DNA from: AP-15 sp035503615
Lineage (GTDB): Bacteria; Pseudomonadota; Alphaproteobacteria; ATCC43930; CGMCC-115725
Reading direction: 5' to 3'
Assembly (NCBI GenBank): GCA_035503615.1
Contig: DATJTI010000027.1
Span: 1-64,000 of the forward strand
Length of the DNA: 64,000 bases
The notes under the pieces were generated by a model, which had not been told where the DNA came from, did no database searches, and saw only the letters and a program-made list of their open reading frames with translations. Below are positions 44,721 through 51,672 of the stretch, in pieces (the first letter of the stretch is position 1; each line of letters opens with the position of its first letter). The translations under genes were made by a program, and so were the position numbers.

Positions 44721-45074
44721 ATGGCCTATGACATTCCGCCACCGGAAATGCTGCCCGAGCCGGGCTATTACTACCATTTCAAGCACGATCCGGCGGGACC
44801 GGTGAACAATTACGCCTATTACATCTACGGTGTCGGCCACCACACCGAGGACGACTGCCGTGCCGAGGATGCGTTCATGCAGGTCTACCGGCCGTTATAC
44901 GAGACGGCCTACGCCTATCGGCATGGCGGGCTGTTTGACCTGCGCCCGCTGCACATGTTCTTCACGCCGGCCGAATGGCACGGGGAAAAGGTGCCGCGTT
45001 TCACCCGGATCACTGACCCGCAAATCATCACGCAACTGGCGGCGATCAAGGCCCGGATGTATCCGAACCCGTAG
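44721..45074 (+). CDS. DUF1653-like protein
   Basis: A 117-aa protein with the DUF1653 pattern: PGYYYHFKHDPAGPVNNYAY replaces the usual short 'Y-H-K-G' start, then YIYGVGHHTEDDC, MQVYRPLYETAYA and FDLRPLHMFFTPAEW. The usual pattern ends WVRPLEMF; here the Arg-Pro-Leu-His-Met-Phe core is kept. Function of DUF1653 is unknown. Its 3' end overlaps the end of the convergent molybdopterin oxidoreductase gene by 29 bp. Confidence 0.8.
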   Translation: MAYDIPPPEMLPEPGYYYHFKHDPAGPVNNYAYYIYGVGHHTEDDCRAEDAFMQVYRPLYETAYAYRHGGLFDLRPLHMFFTPAEWHGEKVPRFTRITDPQIITQLAAIKARMYPNP

Positions 45075-47364
45075 GCGGGTCGAAGGCCCTGATCGGCGGC
45101 AACGGGCCGTCGAAGCGCTCGATTTCGACGAGCGCCAGCTGGCCGGTGCAGCCCTGTGCCAAACGCGAGGTGCCGGCGTCGCGGGTCAGCACGTTGGGGT
45201 TGCCGTGCACGCAGAACGGCCGGCCTGCCGCAGGGTCCTCGGGGTCGTACCAGGCTCCGGTCGCGAGTTGGACGACACCCGGACGCAGCGCCTCGCTCAG
45301 CACCGCCCCGGCAAGACAGGCACCGCGATCGTTGTAGAGCCGCACGATATCGCCCTCGCCGATGCCGCGCGCGGCGGCGTCCTGCGGATGGATGCGCACC
45401 GGCTCTCGCCCATCGATCTTCGCGGCAAGGCTGGTGGCGCCAAAATCGAGCTGGCTGTGCAGTCGGGTCCGCGGCTGGTTGGCGATCAGCTGCAACGGGA
45501 ATCGGGCGGCGGCCGGCGTGCCAAATCCTTCCTCGGGCGGCAGCCATGTTGGATGGCCGGGGCAGTCGGGGTAGCCGAAACCGCCGATCGTCGCAGAGGC
45601 GATCTCGATCTTTCCGCTCGGTGTCGGCAGGGGTGCGGCCTCGGGGTTGCGGCGGAAGTCGCGGATGATGCCGCCATCCTCCGGGCGAACCGGCAGAACC
45701 AGCTCGCCATCCTCCCAGAACTGCACGAAATCGGGCGCGTTGACGCCGCCTTCGGCGAGCGCGCGGCGGGTCGGCTCGTAGATCTGTTCGAGCCACTGCC
45801 GGGCGGTGCGGCCTTCGGTGAAGGCTTTGGCAAAGCCGAGCCGTTCGGCGAGCGCGGTGAAGATGTCGTATTCGTCGCGCGCTTCCTCATAAGGTTCGAC
45901 GACGCGGTGCATCGCCACGATCAGCGGATCGCCGGCGGCGGCGCCGATGTCCTCGCGCTCGAGGGTGATCGTCGCCGGCAGCACGATGTCGGCATGGCGC
46001 GCGGTCGCGGTCCAGACTGAATCATGCACGATCACCGTGTCCGGGCGGGCAAAGCCGCGCCGCAGCCGGCCGAGATCCTGATGGTGGTGGAACGGGTTGC
46101 CGCCCGCCCAATAGAGGAGCCGGATGTCGGGATAGGTGAGCCGCCGGCCGTCATAGTCGAATTTCTTGCCGGGATGCAGCAGCATGTGGCAAATGCGCGC
46201 GACCGGAATGAAGTCGGCGACGCTGTTGCGGCCGATCGGCACGGTCGGCAGCGGCACCGCCAAGGGCGGCTTGCCGGTATTCGAGGTCGAGCCTAGCGCA
46301 TAGGCGAAACCGCAACCTTCGTGCCCGATCCGGCCGAGCATCGCCGCCAGCACCACCCCCATCCACAGCGGTTGTTCGCCATGCTCGGCGCGTTGCAAGG
46401 ATTGTGAGCAGGTGACGAGCGTGCGCCGGCCGACGCAGCGCCGGGCGAGTGCCACAATCTCGCCGGCGTCGAGACCGCAGATCACGGCTGCCCAGGCGGG
46501 ATCCTTCGGCTGACCGTCGCCGCGACCGAGGAGGTAGTCCTCGAACACCTCCCAGCCGACACAATACCGGTTGAGAAAAGCGCGGTCGTGCAACCGCTCG
46601 CCGACCAGCGCATGCGCCAGGCCCAGCATCAGCGCCACGTCGGTGCCGGGACGGATCGGATGCCACACCGCCTCGACAAAATCCGGCAGATCGTCGCGCA
46701 GCGGGCCGACCAGATGGAATTCGGCGCCGCGTTCGCGCGCTGCACGCAAATTGCCGCGGGCGACGTGCCCGCTCGTGCCGCCGCCGCCGACATCGTTGTT
46801 TTTGAGCGCCATGCCGCCAAAGGCCAGCACCAGCTCGCTCGCGGCGACGAGTTCGGCCCAGCTGACGTTGTTGCCGGCGACCGCGGATTGCGGGCCGATC
46901 ACATGCGGCAGGATCACCGTTGCCGCCCCCGAGCTGTAGCTGTTGACCGACCGGACATAGCCGCCGGCACAGTTCAGGAAGCGATGCAGCTGGTGCTGGG
47001 CGTCGTGAAAGCGCCCCGCACTGGCCCAACCATAGGAGCCGCCGAACACCGCGCGCGGTCCGTGCGTAGCATAGATGCGGCGCAATTCGCCGGCCACATG
47101 ATCGAGTGCTGCAGGCCACGAGACCGCGACAAATTCATCGCTGCCGCGCCGGTCATCGGGTCCGGGACCCTGCTCGATCCAGCCGCGGCGGATCACCGGC
47201 CGCGCGATCCGCGCCCGGTGTGATGCCGAGGCCGGGATATTGCCGAGCAGTGCCGATGGGTCGGGGTCGCGCGGGTGCGGCATGATCGTGATCTCGCGTC
47301 CCCGCGCCGCAACCGAAAAGGCTCCCCAATGTGAACTGTGCGGCACGCCCGACGATCTGTTCAT
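45046..47364 (-). CDS. Molybdopterin oxidoreductase, BisC/TorA/DMSO-reductase type
   Basis: A 772-aa molybdoenzyme. SYGWASAGRFHDAQHQLHRF, LNCAGGYVRSVNSYSSGAA and VILPHVIGPQSA are the conserved N-terminal region; the Ser of NSYSSGAA is the expected Mo ligand of this class. A C-terminal molybdopterin-dinucleotide-binding domain is indicated by HPQDAAARGIGEGDIVRLYN. There is no N-terminal Fe-S cluster motif and no clear Tat signal, as in cytoplasmic biotin sulfoxide reductase BisC. It may reduce biotin or methionine sulfoxide, which would fit the two Msr enzymes in the window. Confidence 0.92.
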   Translation of the reverse strand: MNRSSGVPHSSHWGAFSVAARGREITIMPHPRDPDPSALLGNIPASASHRARIARPVIRRGWIEQGPGPDDRRGSDEFVAVSWPAALDHVAGELRRIYATHGPRAVFGGSYGWASAGRFHDAQHQLHRFLNCAGGYVRSVNSYSSGAATVILPHVIGPQSAVAGNNVSWAELVAASELVLAFGGMALKNNDVGGGGTSGHVARGNLRAARERGAEFHLVGPLRDDLPDFVEAVWHPIRPGTDVALMLGLAHALVGERLHDRAFLNRYCVGWEVFEDYLLGRGDGQPKDPAWAAVICGLDAGEIVALARRCVGRRTLVTCSQSLQRAEHGEQPLWMGVVLAAMLGRIGHEGCGFAYALGSTSNTGKPPLAVPLPTVPIGRNSVADFIPVARICHMLLHPGKKFDYDGRRLTYPDIRLLYWAGGNPFHHHQDLGRLRRGFARPDTVIVHDSVWTATARHADIVLPATITLEREDIGAAAGDPLIVAMHRVVEPYEEARDEYDIFTALAERLGFAKAFTEGRTARQWLEQIYEPTRRALAEGGVNAPDFVQFWEDGELVLPVRPEDGGIIRDFRRNPEAAPLPTPSGKIEIASATIGGFGYPDCPGHPTWLPPEEGFGTPAAARFPLQLIANQPRTRLHSQLDFGATSLAAKIDGREPVRIHPQDAAARGIGEGDIVRLYNDRGACLAGAVLSEALRPGVVQLATGAWYDPEDPAAGRPFCVHGNPNVLTRDAGTSRLAQGCTGQLALVEIERFDGPLPPIRAFDPPTGSDTSGP

Positions 47365-47400
47365 GACGGCGCTGATAGGAGCCGGCGGGCGGCGGGTCAA

Positions 47401-47442
47401 GCCGTTGTCTCGGCAGCACCGGCCGTTGTCTCGGCAGCACCC
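47401..47442 (+). repeat. 21-bp tandem duplication in an intergenic region
   Basis: Two near-identical copies of GCCGTTGTCTCGGCAGCACC plus one base, head to tail, in the 172-nt gap between the molybdoenzyme and membrane protein genes. Confidence 0.9.
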
Positions 47443-47536
47443 GGTTGTGGCCGGCTCACCGGGCGATCGGGATCGGGCGCGCACGCAAGCGGCCGCGCCC
47501 TGGCGAGGCGCCGTCTCCGGTCCGGCGCACGGATGG

Positions 47537-47908
47537 CTAGCCGAGCGCCAGCAATGCCGACAACACTACGAGACCCGCAATCGCTAACCCGGCATGGACG
47601 CCGATAAGCGCACCGTTCGGCCGCCTGCGCCGCCAGCGAACGGCGGCGATCGTCAAGCCCAGCAATAGCGCGAGCGCCAGCAGCACGGCGCTGGTGCGAC
47701 CAAAGCCGGTGGTGCCCATCGCATGCTGGCGCGGCATATGGTCGAGATCGACCAGCAAAATGGCGAGCCCGGCGGCGCCGATCACGCCATGCAAAACCGC
47801 CAGCGCCGACTGTGCGGATGCCGGGCGGGCGGCGCGCAGATGAACGACCGCCAAGGCCATCCCGCACAGGCCGGCCACGCACAGGATGGCGAAGGAGAGC
47901 TTGATCAT
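47537..47908 (-). CDS. Small membrane protein of unknown function
   Basis: A 123-aa protein with four predicted membrane segments (FAILCVAGLCGMALAVVHL, VLHGVIGAAGLAILLVDL, AVLLALALLLGLTIAAVRW, VHAGLAIAGLVVLSALLALG). His residues in the first, second and fourth segments (VHL, LHG, VHAG) are spaced as in small b-type cytochromes, but that is speculative. ATG 47908 has GAAGGAGAG upstream. It is on the same strand as the molybdoenzyme gene but 172 nt away. Confidence 0.7.
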   Translation of the reverse strand: MIKLSFAILCVAGLCGMALAVVHLRAARPASAQSALAVLHGVIGAAGLAILLVDLDHMPRQHAMGTTGFGRTSAVLLALALLLGLTIAAVRWRRRRPNGALIGVHAGLAIAGLVVLSALLALG

Positions 47909-48108
47909 CGTTTGCGCTGCTGTGCGCCGGCCCTGATCAGGCGGCTGCAACCCGGCCCCTCTCGGCCGGGCCCGGCGGTCCTCGTCGCTGCGAGCGAGAT
48001 TGCCACGCGCCGCGGCATCGCCAAAGGCGGCTCTGAGCGGCATGCCTGCGACAAATCAGACTCCGCCAGTCGGGATTTCGATCGATCGGAATAGCCGGCG
48101 CTTGGTCG

Positions 48109-48215
48109 TGCTGCTGAAAACCCGGTCATGCTTCCGAAAACCCAGACGTGCTTCCGAAAACCCAGACGTGCTTCTGAAAACCCGGTCGTGCCTGAAAACC
48201 CGGCGGTGCTTCTGG
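48109..48215 (+). repeat. 20-bp tandem repeat, about five copies
   Basis: Units like TGCTTCCGAAAACCCAGACG run head to tail; two copies (48129-48148, 48149-48168) are identical, and flanking copies differ by a few bases or a 2-base deletion. Confidence 0.9.
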
Positions 48216-48323
48216 AAAGACGTTGGGGCCAGATGCGGGTGATCTCTCCGGGTCCTGAAAGTCCTGGACGCCACCGGTGCCGTTCTGACGAAAATCGGGA
48301 CGACAATCGCACCCTATCCTGAA

Positions 48324-48350
48324 TTAACCATAAATCTTAGAGAAGTTAAC
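48324..48350 (+). promoter_or_regulatory. Candidate CtrA-binding region upstream of the sciP-like gene
   Basis: TTAACCAT (48324-48331), the CtrA half-site known from Caulobacter, is followed 14 nt later by TTAAC (48346-48350), in an AT-rich stretch about 165-190 nt before the sciP-like start. Spacing does not match the full TTAA-N7-TTAAC consensus, so binding is only a proposal. Confidence 0.45.
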
Positions 48351-48516
48351 GATCAATATTGTAGATAATTTACTTTTTATTGCGTTATTTGGATACCGAC
48401 ACAGCACGCTCGAACGTTCGCCGCAACGCGGTTGAACGTCAAACTGTGACCTCGAACACGGCTGGGTACAAGCAATCAACGCAGTCGGTCCGGAATTATC
48501 CAGGTCATGCAGCAAT

Positions 48517-48867
48517 ATGAGAACGACATTACGGCCGCCGCCGGCGCGCCGGCCAGCCGCAGCGAGGCGATCGTTGAGCGCGCTCGCGCCGGCTCTTTGG
48601 AGCGCTGTTGATCCGGTCCGCACGATGGCCGACCTGCCACCTCCGGACATCAAGCGCTGGACCATCCGCCGTAAGGCTGCGGTCGTCACCGCGGTCGCGG
48701 ACGGGACGCTGACCCGCGAGGAAGCCTGTCGGCGCTACCAGCTGACCGAAGAGGAATTCGCGAGCTGGCAACTGGCCTTCGAAACGCACGGTTTGCCGGG
48801 TCTGCGCTCGACGCGGCTGCAGCAATATCGCAGCCCCGGCGCGCGCCGCCGCAGGACGGATCGCTGA
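48517..48867 (+). CDS. sciP: SciP-like DUF1153 regulator
   Basis: A small HTH protein of the DUF1153 family; in Caulobacter this is SciP, which inhibits CtrA-dependent transcription. The conserved core is MADLPPPDIKRWTIRRKAAV, then EEACRRYQLTEEEFASWQLA and GLPGLRSTRLQQYR, matching SciP over its full domain. The start is uncertain: ATG 48517 gives 116 aa with an Arg/Pro-rich extension; ATG 48625 gives only the core (80 aa). Neither has a good Shine-Dalgarno site. CtrA-like sites lie upstream. Confidence 0.88.
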   Translation: MRTTLRPPPARRPAAARRSLSALAPALWSAVDPVRTMADLPPPDIKRWTIRRKAAVVTAVADGTLTREEACRRYQLTEEEFASWQLAFETHGLPGLRSTRLQQYRSPGARRRRTDR

Positions 48868-48899
48868 GCGCCCGGCCGATGACCCGATGACCCGCCCGG

Positions 48900-48979
48900 C
48901 CGATGACCCCCACGACTGATGACCCGCACCACTGATGACCCGCACCACTGATGACCCGCACCACTGATGACCCGCACGA
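48900..48979 (+). repeat. 16-bp tandem repeat, five copies
   Basis: Four copies of CTGATGACCCGCACCA (48916-48979, last copy ending CGA) preceded by one degenerate copy (48900-48915). They fill the gap between the sciP-like gene and the end of the GT87 gene. No spacers, so not a CRISPR array. Confidence 0.92.
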
Positions 48980-49103
48980 CCCATGGCCCGCCGCATTCCC
49001 TGGTCGCGCGCTGATGCCAGCATTTCGTGGCGGTGGGGGTGCCGGCACCGCATCAGCATGGTCATCGACCGGGTGTACCCCGGAAACCGGGAGAACAGCG
49101 GGG

Positions 49104-50492
49104 CTACCCGCGAATCTCGGCGAGACGGCGTGGCACCGATGAGGCGGACGCGCCGGTTGTGGAGGTCGTGCGGTCGCGGACGGCCATGGCCGCGACCAGT
49201 GCCACGAGCGCGGCCGGGATCAGCGGGCCGATCGGCAGATGCGAGGCTGCGGCAATGCCGCGCGGGTTGAGGCTCAATACATAGAGTGCGGCCAGCACCA
49301 TGCCGCCCCATTCGGGCAGCCGACACTTCCCATCGCTGCGCAACAGCCAGGCGGCGGCAACCCCGGCCAGCAGCAGATCATAAAACAGCGCCAGCGGCAC
49401 CGCGATCAGGGTCGCGGCGGCGAGGCTCGCCGCCCGGAGTGGCAATGGGCGGTTGCGGCTCCAGACCCAGGCGACGAAACCGGCGGCAGCCAGGGTTGCG
49501 CCGGCCTGCACCGCGTAGGCGACGGACGGAGCGGCGCCGAGCAGGCGGGCGGCGCCGAACGGGGTTACAAAGCCGTCGAACGAGATCTTCCCAGAGACAT
49601 AGACGGCCGGAGATGCGGCGATTGCGGTCAAGAAGGCGCGCCATGTCGTCGGGCCGAAAACCGCCAGCGACAGCAGGCAACACCCGATCGCGCTGGCGCC
49701 AGCCGCGATGAATGCACGCCACCGCCTACCGCTGACCAGCGCCACGGGCACCAAGAGGGCAAGATGCGGTTTGCAGCACAGCGCGCCGAACAGCGATCCG
49801 GCGAGAAGAGGGCGCCGATCGATCAGCAATGTCGCGGCGCCGAACAACCCGGCAGTCAGAAATCCGTTCTGGCCGAAGCCGACCGTCCACAGCACCGGCG
49901 GAAACGCCAGCAATGGCACCAGCGCGGCCCAGCCGCGCCGGCCGAGAATCCGGAGCATGACCGGGATATAGAGAGTAAGCGTCGCCGCCTCGAAGGTCAC
50001 GAAGGCGGCGAGATAAGGCAGCCGGGCCAAAGCGGCGCAGACCAGCAGAAACACCGGCGGATAATAAAAGAAATTGTACGAGATGCCCGGCTGGGTGGCC
50101 CGCTCTTCGGCGGCGTAGTGTGCTGATTTATTATAGGCAAGCGCGGGGGTGCCGGCGTCGGCCAGGCGTCCAGCAGCGTAAAAACTGACGAAATCGGTGC
50201 TGGTCGGTTTCGCCAGCGGAACGATTAGGCCGTGGGTCCCCGCGACAAAAAACAGAAACCCGGCGAGTTCGAGGACCAGCAATAGGGCGCTGAGTGAGAC
50301 CGCGCGGCGCCGGCCGAGGAGCGGGCGCACCGTGCCGGGCGCAGCAGCTCCGAGCGATGGCGGCCCGATCTCTCTGGTAACGACGCTCAGCGGGGCGCTG
50401 CCGTCGCACTCGGCGCCGGCGCGGTGGTGCCGCCAACGGGAGGCGAGAGCGGCCCTCGCCGGATCGGCCTCGCGTCGTCCGCCGATCGGCAA
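49104..50492 (-). CDS. GT87 (DUF2029) membrane glycosyltransferase-like protein
   Basis: A polytopic membrane protein with about ten hydrophobic segments. PTSTDFVSFYAAGRLADAGT holds the Asp expected in the first periplasmic loop, and NFFYYPPVFLLVCAALARLP and GFGQNGFLTAGLFGAA are GT87 hallmarks. Family members use polyprenyl-phosphate sugars as donors (mycobacterial PimE). The start is poorly defined: the frame opens at TTG 50492, 3 nt downstream of the first pilin stop, but real translation may begin later, near residue 55-65 before the first membrane segment. Confidence 0.8.
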   Translation of the reverse strand: MPIGGRREADPARAALASRWRHHRAGAECDGSAPLSVVTREIGPPSLGAAAPGTVRPLLGRRRAVSLSALLLVLELAGFLFFVAGTHGLIVPLAKPTSTDFVSFYAAGRLADAGTPALAYNKSAHYAAEERATQPGISYNFFYYPPVFLLVCAALARLPYLAAFVTFEAATLTLYIPVMLRILGRRGWAALVPLLAFPPVLWTVGFGQNGFLTAGLFGAATLLIDRRPLLAGSLFGALCCKPHLALLVPVALVSGRRWRAFIAAGASAIGCCLLSLAVFGPTTWRAFLTAIAASPAVYVSGKISFDGFVTPFGAARLLGAAPSVAYAVQAGATLAAAGFVAWVWSRNRPLPLRAASLAAATLIAVPLALFYDLLLAGVAAAWLLRSDGKCRLPEWGGMVLAALYVLSLNPRGIAAASHLPIGPLIPAALVALVAAMAVRDRTTSTTGASASSVPRRLAEIRG

Positions 50493-50495
50493 TCC

Positions 50496-50645
50496 TCACA
50501 CGCTCCCGGCGATGTTGCTGAATGTCGTGCTGAGGCTGGTGCCGAGCAGCTGCGAGGCGACGATGCAGACGACCGCGACCAGCCCATACTCGATCGCTGT
50601 CACACCGCGGTCGTTGTCGAGCAGTCGAACGATTTGGCCGATCAT
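50496..50645 (-). CDS. Flp/Fap pilin 1
   Basis: A 49-aa class IVb pilin. MIGQIVRLLDNDRG is the leader, followed by VTAIEYGLVAVVCIVASQLL; the Glu-Tyr pair is the Flp pilin hallmark after the processing site. AGGAGG lies upstream of ATG 50645. The prepilin is cut by a TadV/CpaA-type peptidase and assembled by a Tad machine, neither encoded here. The GT87 frame begins right behind it. Confidence 0.9.
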   Translation of the reverse strand: MIGQIVRLLDNDRGVTAIEYGLVAVVCIVASQLLGTSLSTTFSNIAGSV

Positions 50646-51125
50646 CCCGATCCTCCTGTGCTTGCGATGGTGGGCAAAGTATGAGCGAAAGCTTGACCGG
50701 GACTTAATACTCGCGGACGTGCCTCCGCCGCAGCCGAGCGACGGCATAGATCGGAAGCCGTGCGGCGAGCGGAGCTGGGATCGGTATTTGCCGCAGCAAT
50801 GCGTCGGCGCGACCAGAGCCATGCCATCCCCGAAGCGATGTGAGCTCTCCGCGGGTTGGCGCGCCACCGGTGCAACGCCGCCAACCGGCATCGGGAAGAA
50901 AAGCGGTGCATCCGGATGTCCCGGGCCGGACGGCGCGGATCGAGGAGCCGTGGCCAAAGAGCCGGAATCAGCAACAGCAGATCGGCAACGGCAAAGGAGC
51001 TGACGGGCGGAGGAGCCGGCGAAAAACGAGAGCAAGCCGTCGCATCGGCAGACAGCACCCCATCGCATTCTCGATGGCGCCGCAGTTCCAGATGCCGATG
51101 CGCTGTTCGAAATGCCGATGCAACG
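50646..51125 (-). other. Intergenic region between pilin genes, no gene seen
   Basis: A 480-nt gap. Open frames in it are Arg/Pro/Ser-rich, match nothing I recognise and have no good start signals. It should hold the promoter of pilin 1. I see no repeat or structured RNA. Confidence 0.5.
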
Positions 51126-51302
51126 TCAGAACGCAGCGAGCACGGTCGAATAGAGGCTGCTGACCGAAGTGCCGAGTGCCGTTACCGCGCCGACGATGAC
51201 GACCGCCACAAGGCCGCCGATCAAGGCATATTCGATCGCCGTGACCCCGGCCTCTTCGCCGGCCAATCGGGTAAGTCGCCCGGCCCGGCAGGCATGCCGC
51301 AA
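51126..51302 (-). CDS. Flp/Fap pilin 2 (no ATG start)
   Basis: About 58 aa. The pilin core EEAGVTAIEYALIGGLVAVV is intact with the Glu-Tyr pair, followed by VGAVTALGTSVSSLYSTVLA, so the mature pilin looks functional. In frame upstream there is no ATG or GTG at a suitable distance; TTG 51302 places the leader at normal length, TTG 51266 makes it very short. There is no clear Shine-Dalgarno site. It may start at TTG or be poorly expressed. Confidence 0.75.
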   Translation of the reverse strand: MRHACRAGRLTRLAGEEAGVTAIEYALIGGLVAVVIVGAVTALGTSVSSLYSTVLAAF

Positions 51303-51454
51303 AGTCGGGAGCGACGACCAGGCGGGGTATCGCCGGCGCGCAGCGGTGCCGCCGGCCGGTCTGTCGCTTCCCGAAGCGGCCGGGCGAACCGGGCAGGTCA
51401 CGGCTCGCCGCCGTCGGCGCGATTGCGCGCGGCCCGACGACGGTTTGGGCACCC

Positions 51455-51616
51455 TTAGACGCTGCTGGCGATGGTGCTGAAGGACGTGCTCAGATCGGTG
51501 CCGAGAATTTTCCACGCGGCGATGCAAACCACCGCCACAAGCGCCGCGATCAGCCCATATTCGATCGCCGTGACACCGGAATTGTCCTTGATCAACTTCG
51601 TATAAAGGGCGCGCAT
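51455..51616 (-). CDS. Flp/Fap pilin 3
   Basis: A 53-aa Flp pilin, MRALYTKLIKDNSG leader followed by VTAIEYGLIAALVAVVCIAA. The C-terminus LGTDLSTSFSTIASSV is close to that of pilin 1 (LGTSLSTTFSNIAGSV). GAGGAGG lies 5 nt before ATG 51616. It is the best-formed of the three pilin genes. It follows recQ by 56 nt on the same strand. Confidence 0.92.
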   Translation of the reverse strand: MRALYTKLIKDNSGVTAIEYGLIAALVAVVCIAAWKILGTDLSTSFSTIASSV

Positions 51617-51672
51617 CGGGTCCTCCTCGGGAATGGTCGCGCGCAGCATGCCGGCGAATCCTTGAGGATGGG

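Larger units (their letters stand above)
47909..48516 (+). other. Intergenic region with minisatellite, AT-rich stretch and CtrA-like sites
   Basis: A 608-nt gap without a convincing gene. Bases 48109-48215 hold a 20-bp tandem repeat. Bases 48320-48400 are strikingly AT-rich for this chromosome and contain CtrA-like sites. The rest is GC-rich and featureless. It holds the promoter of the divergently transcribed membrane protein gene at the left end and of the sciP-like gene at the right end. Confidence 0.7.

Noticed and set aside
48900..48979. Possible CRISPR array (regular 16-bp repeats)
   Set aside because: The units are directly adjacent with no spacers and no cas genes are nearby; it is a simple tandem repeat.
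50646..51125. A possible gene between pilins 1 and 2
   Set aside because: Frames are Arg/Pro/Ser-rich, lack start signals and match no family; the region is better seen as intergenic.
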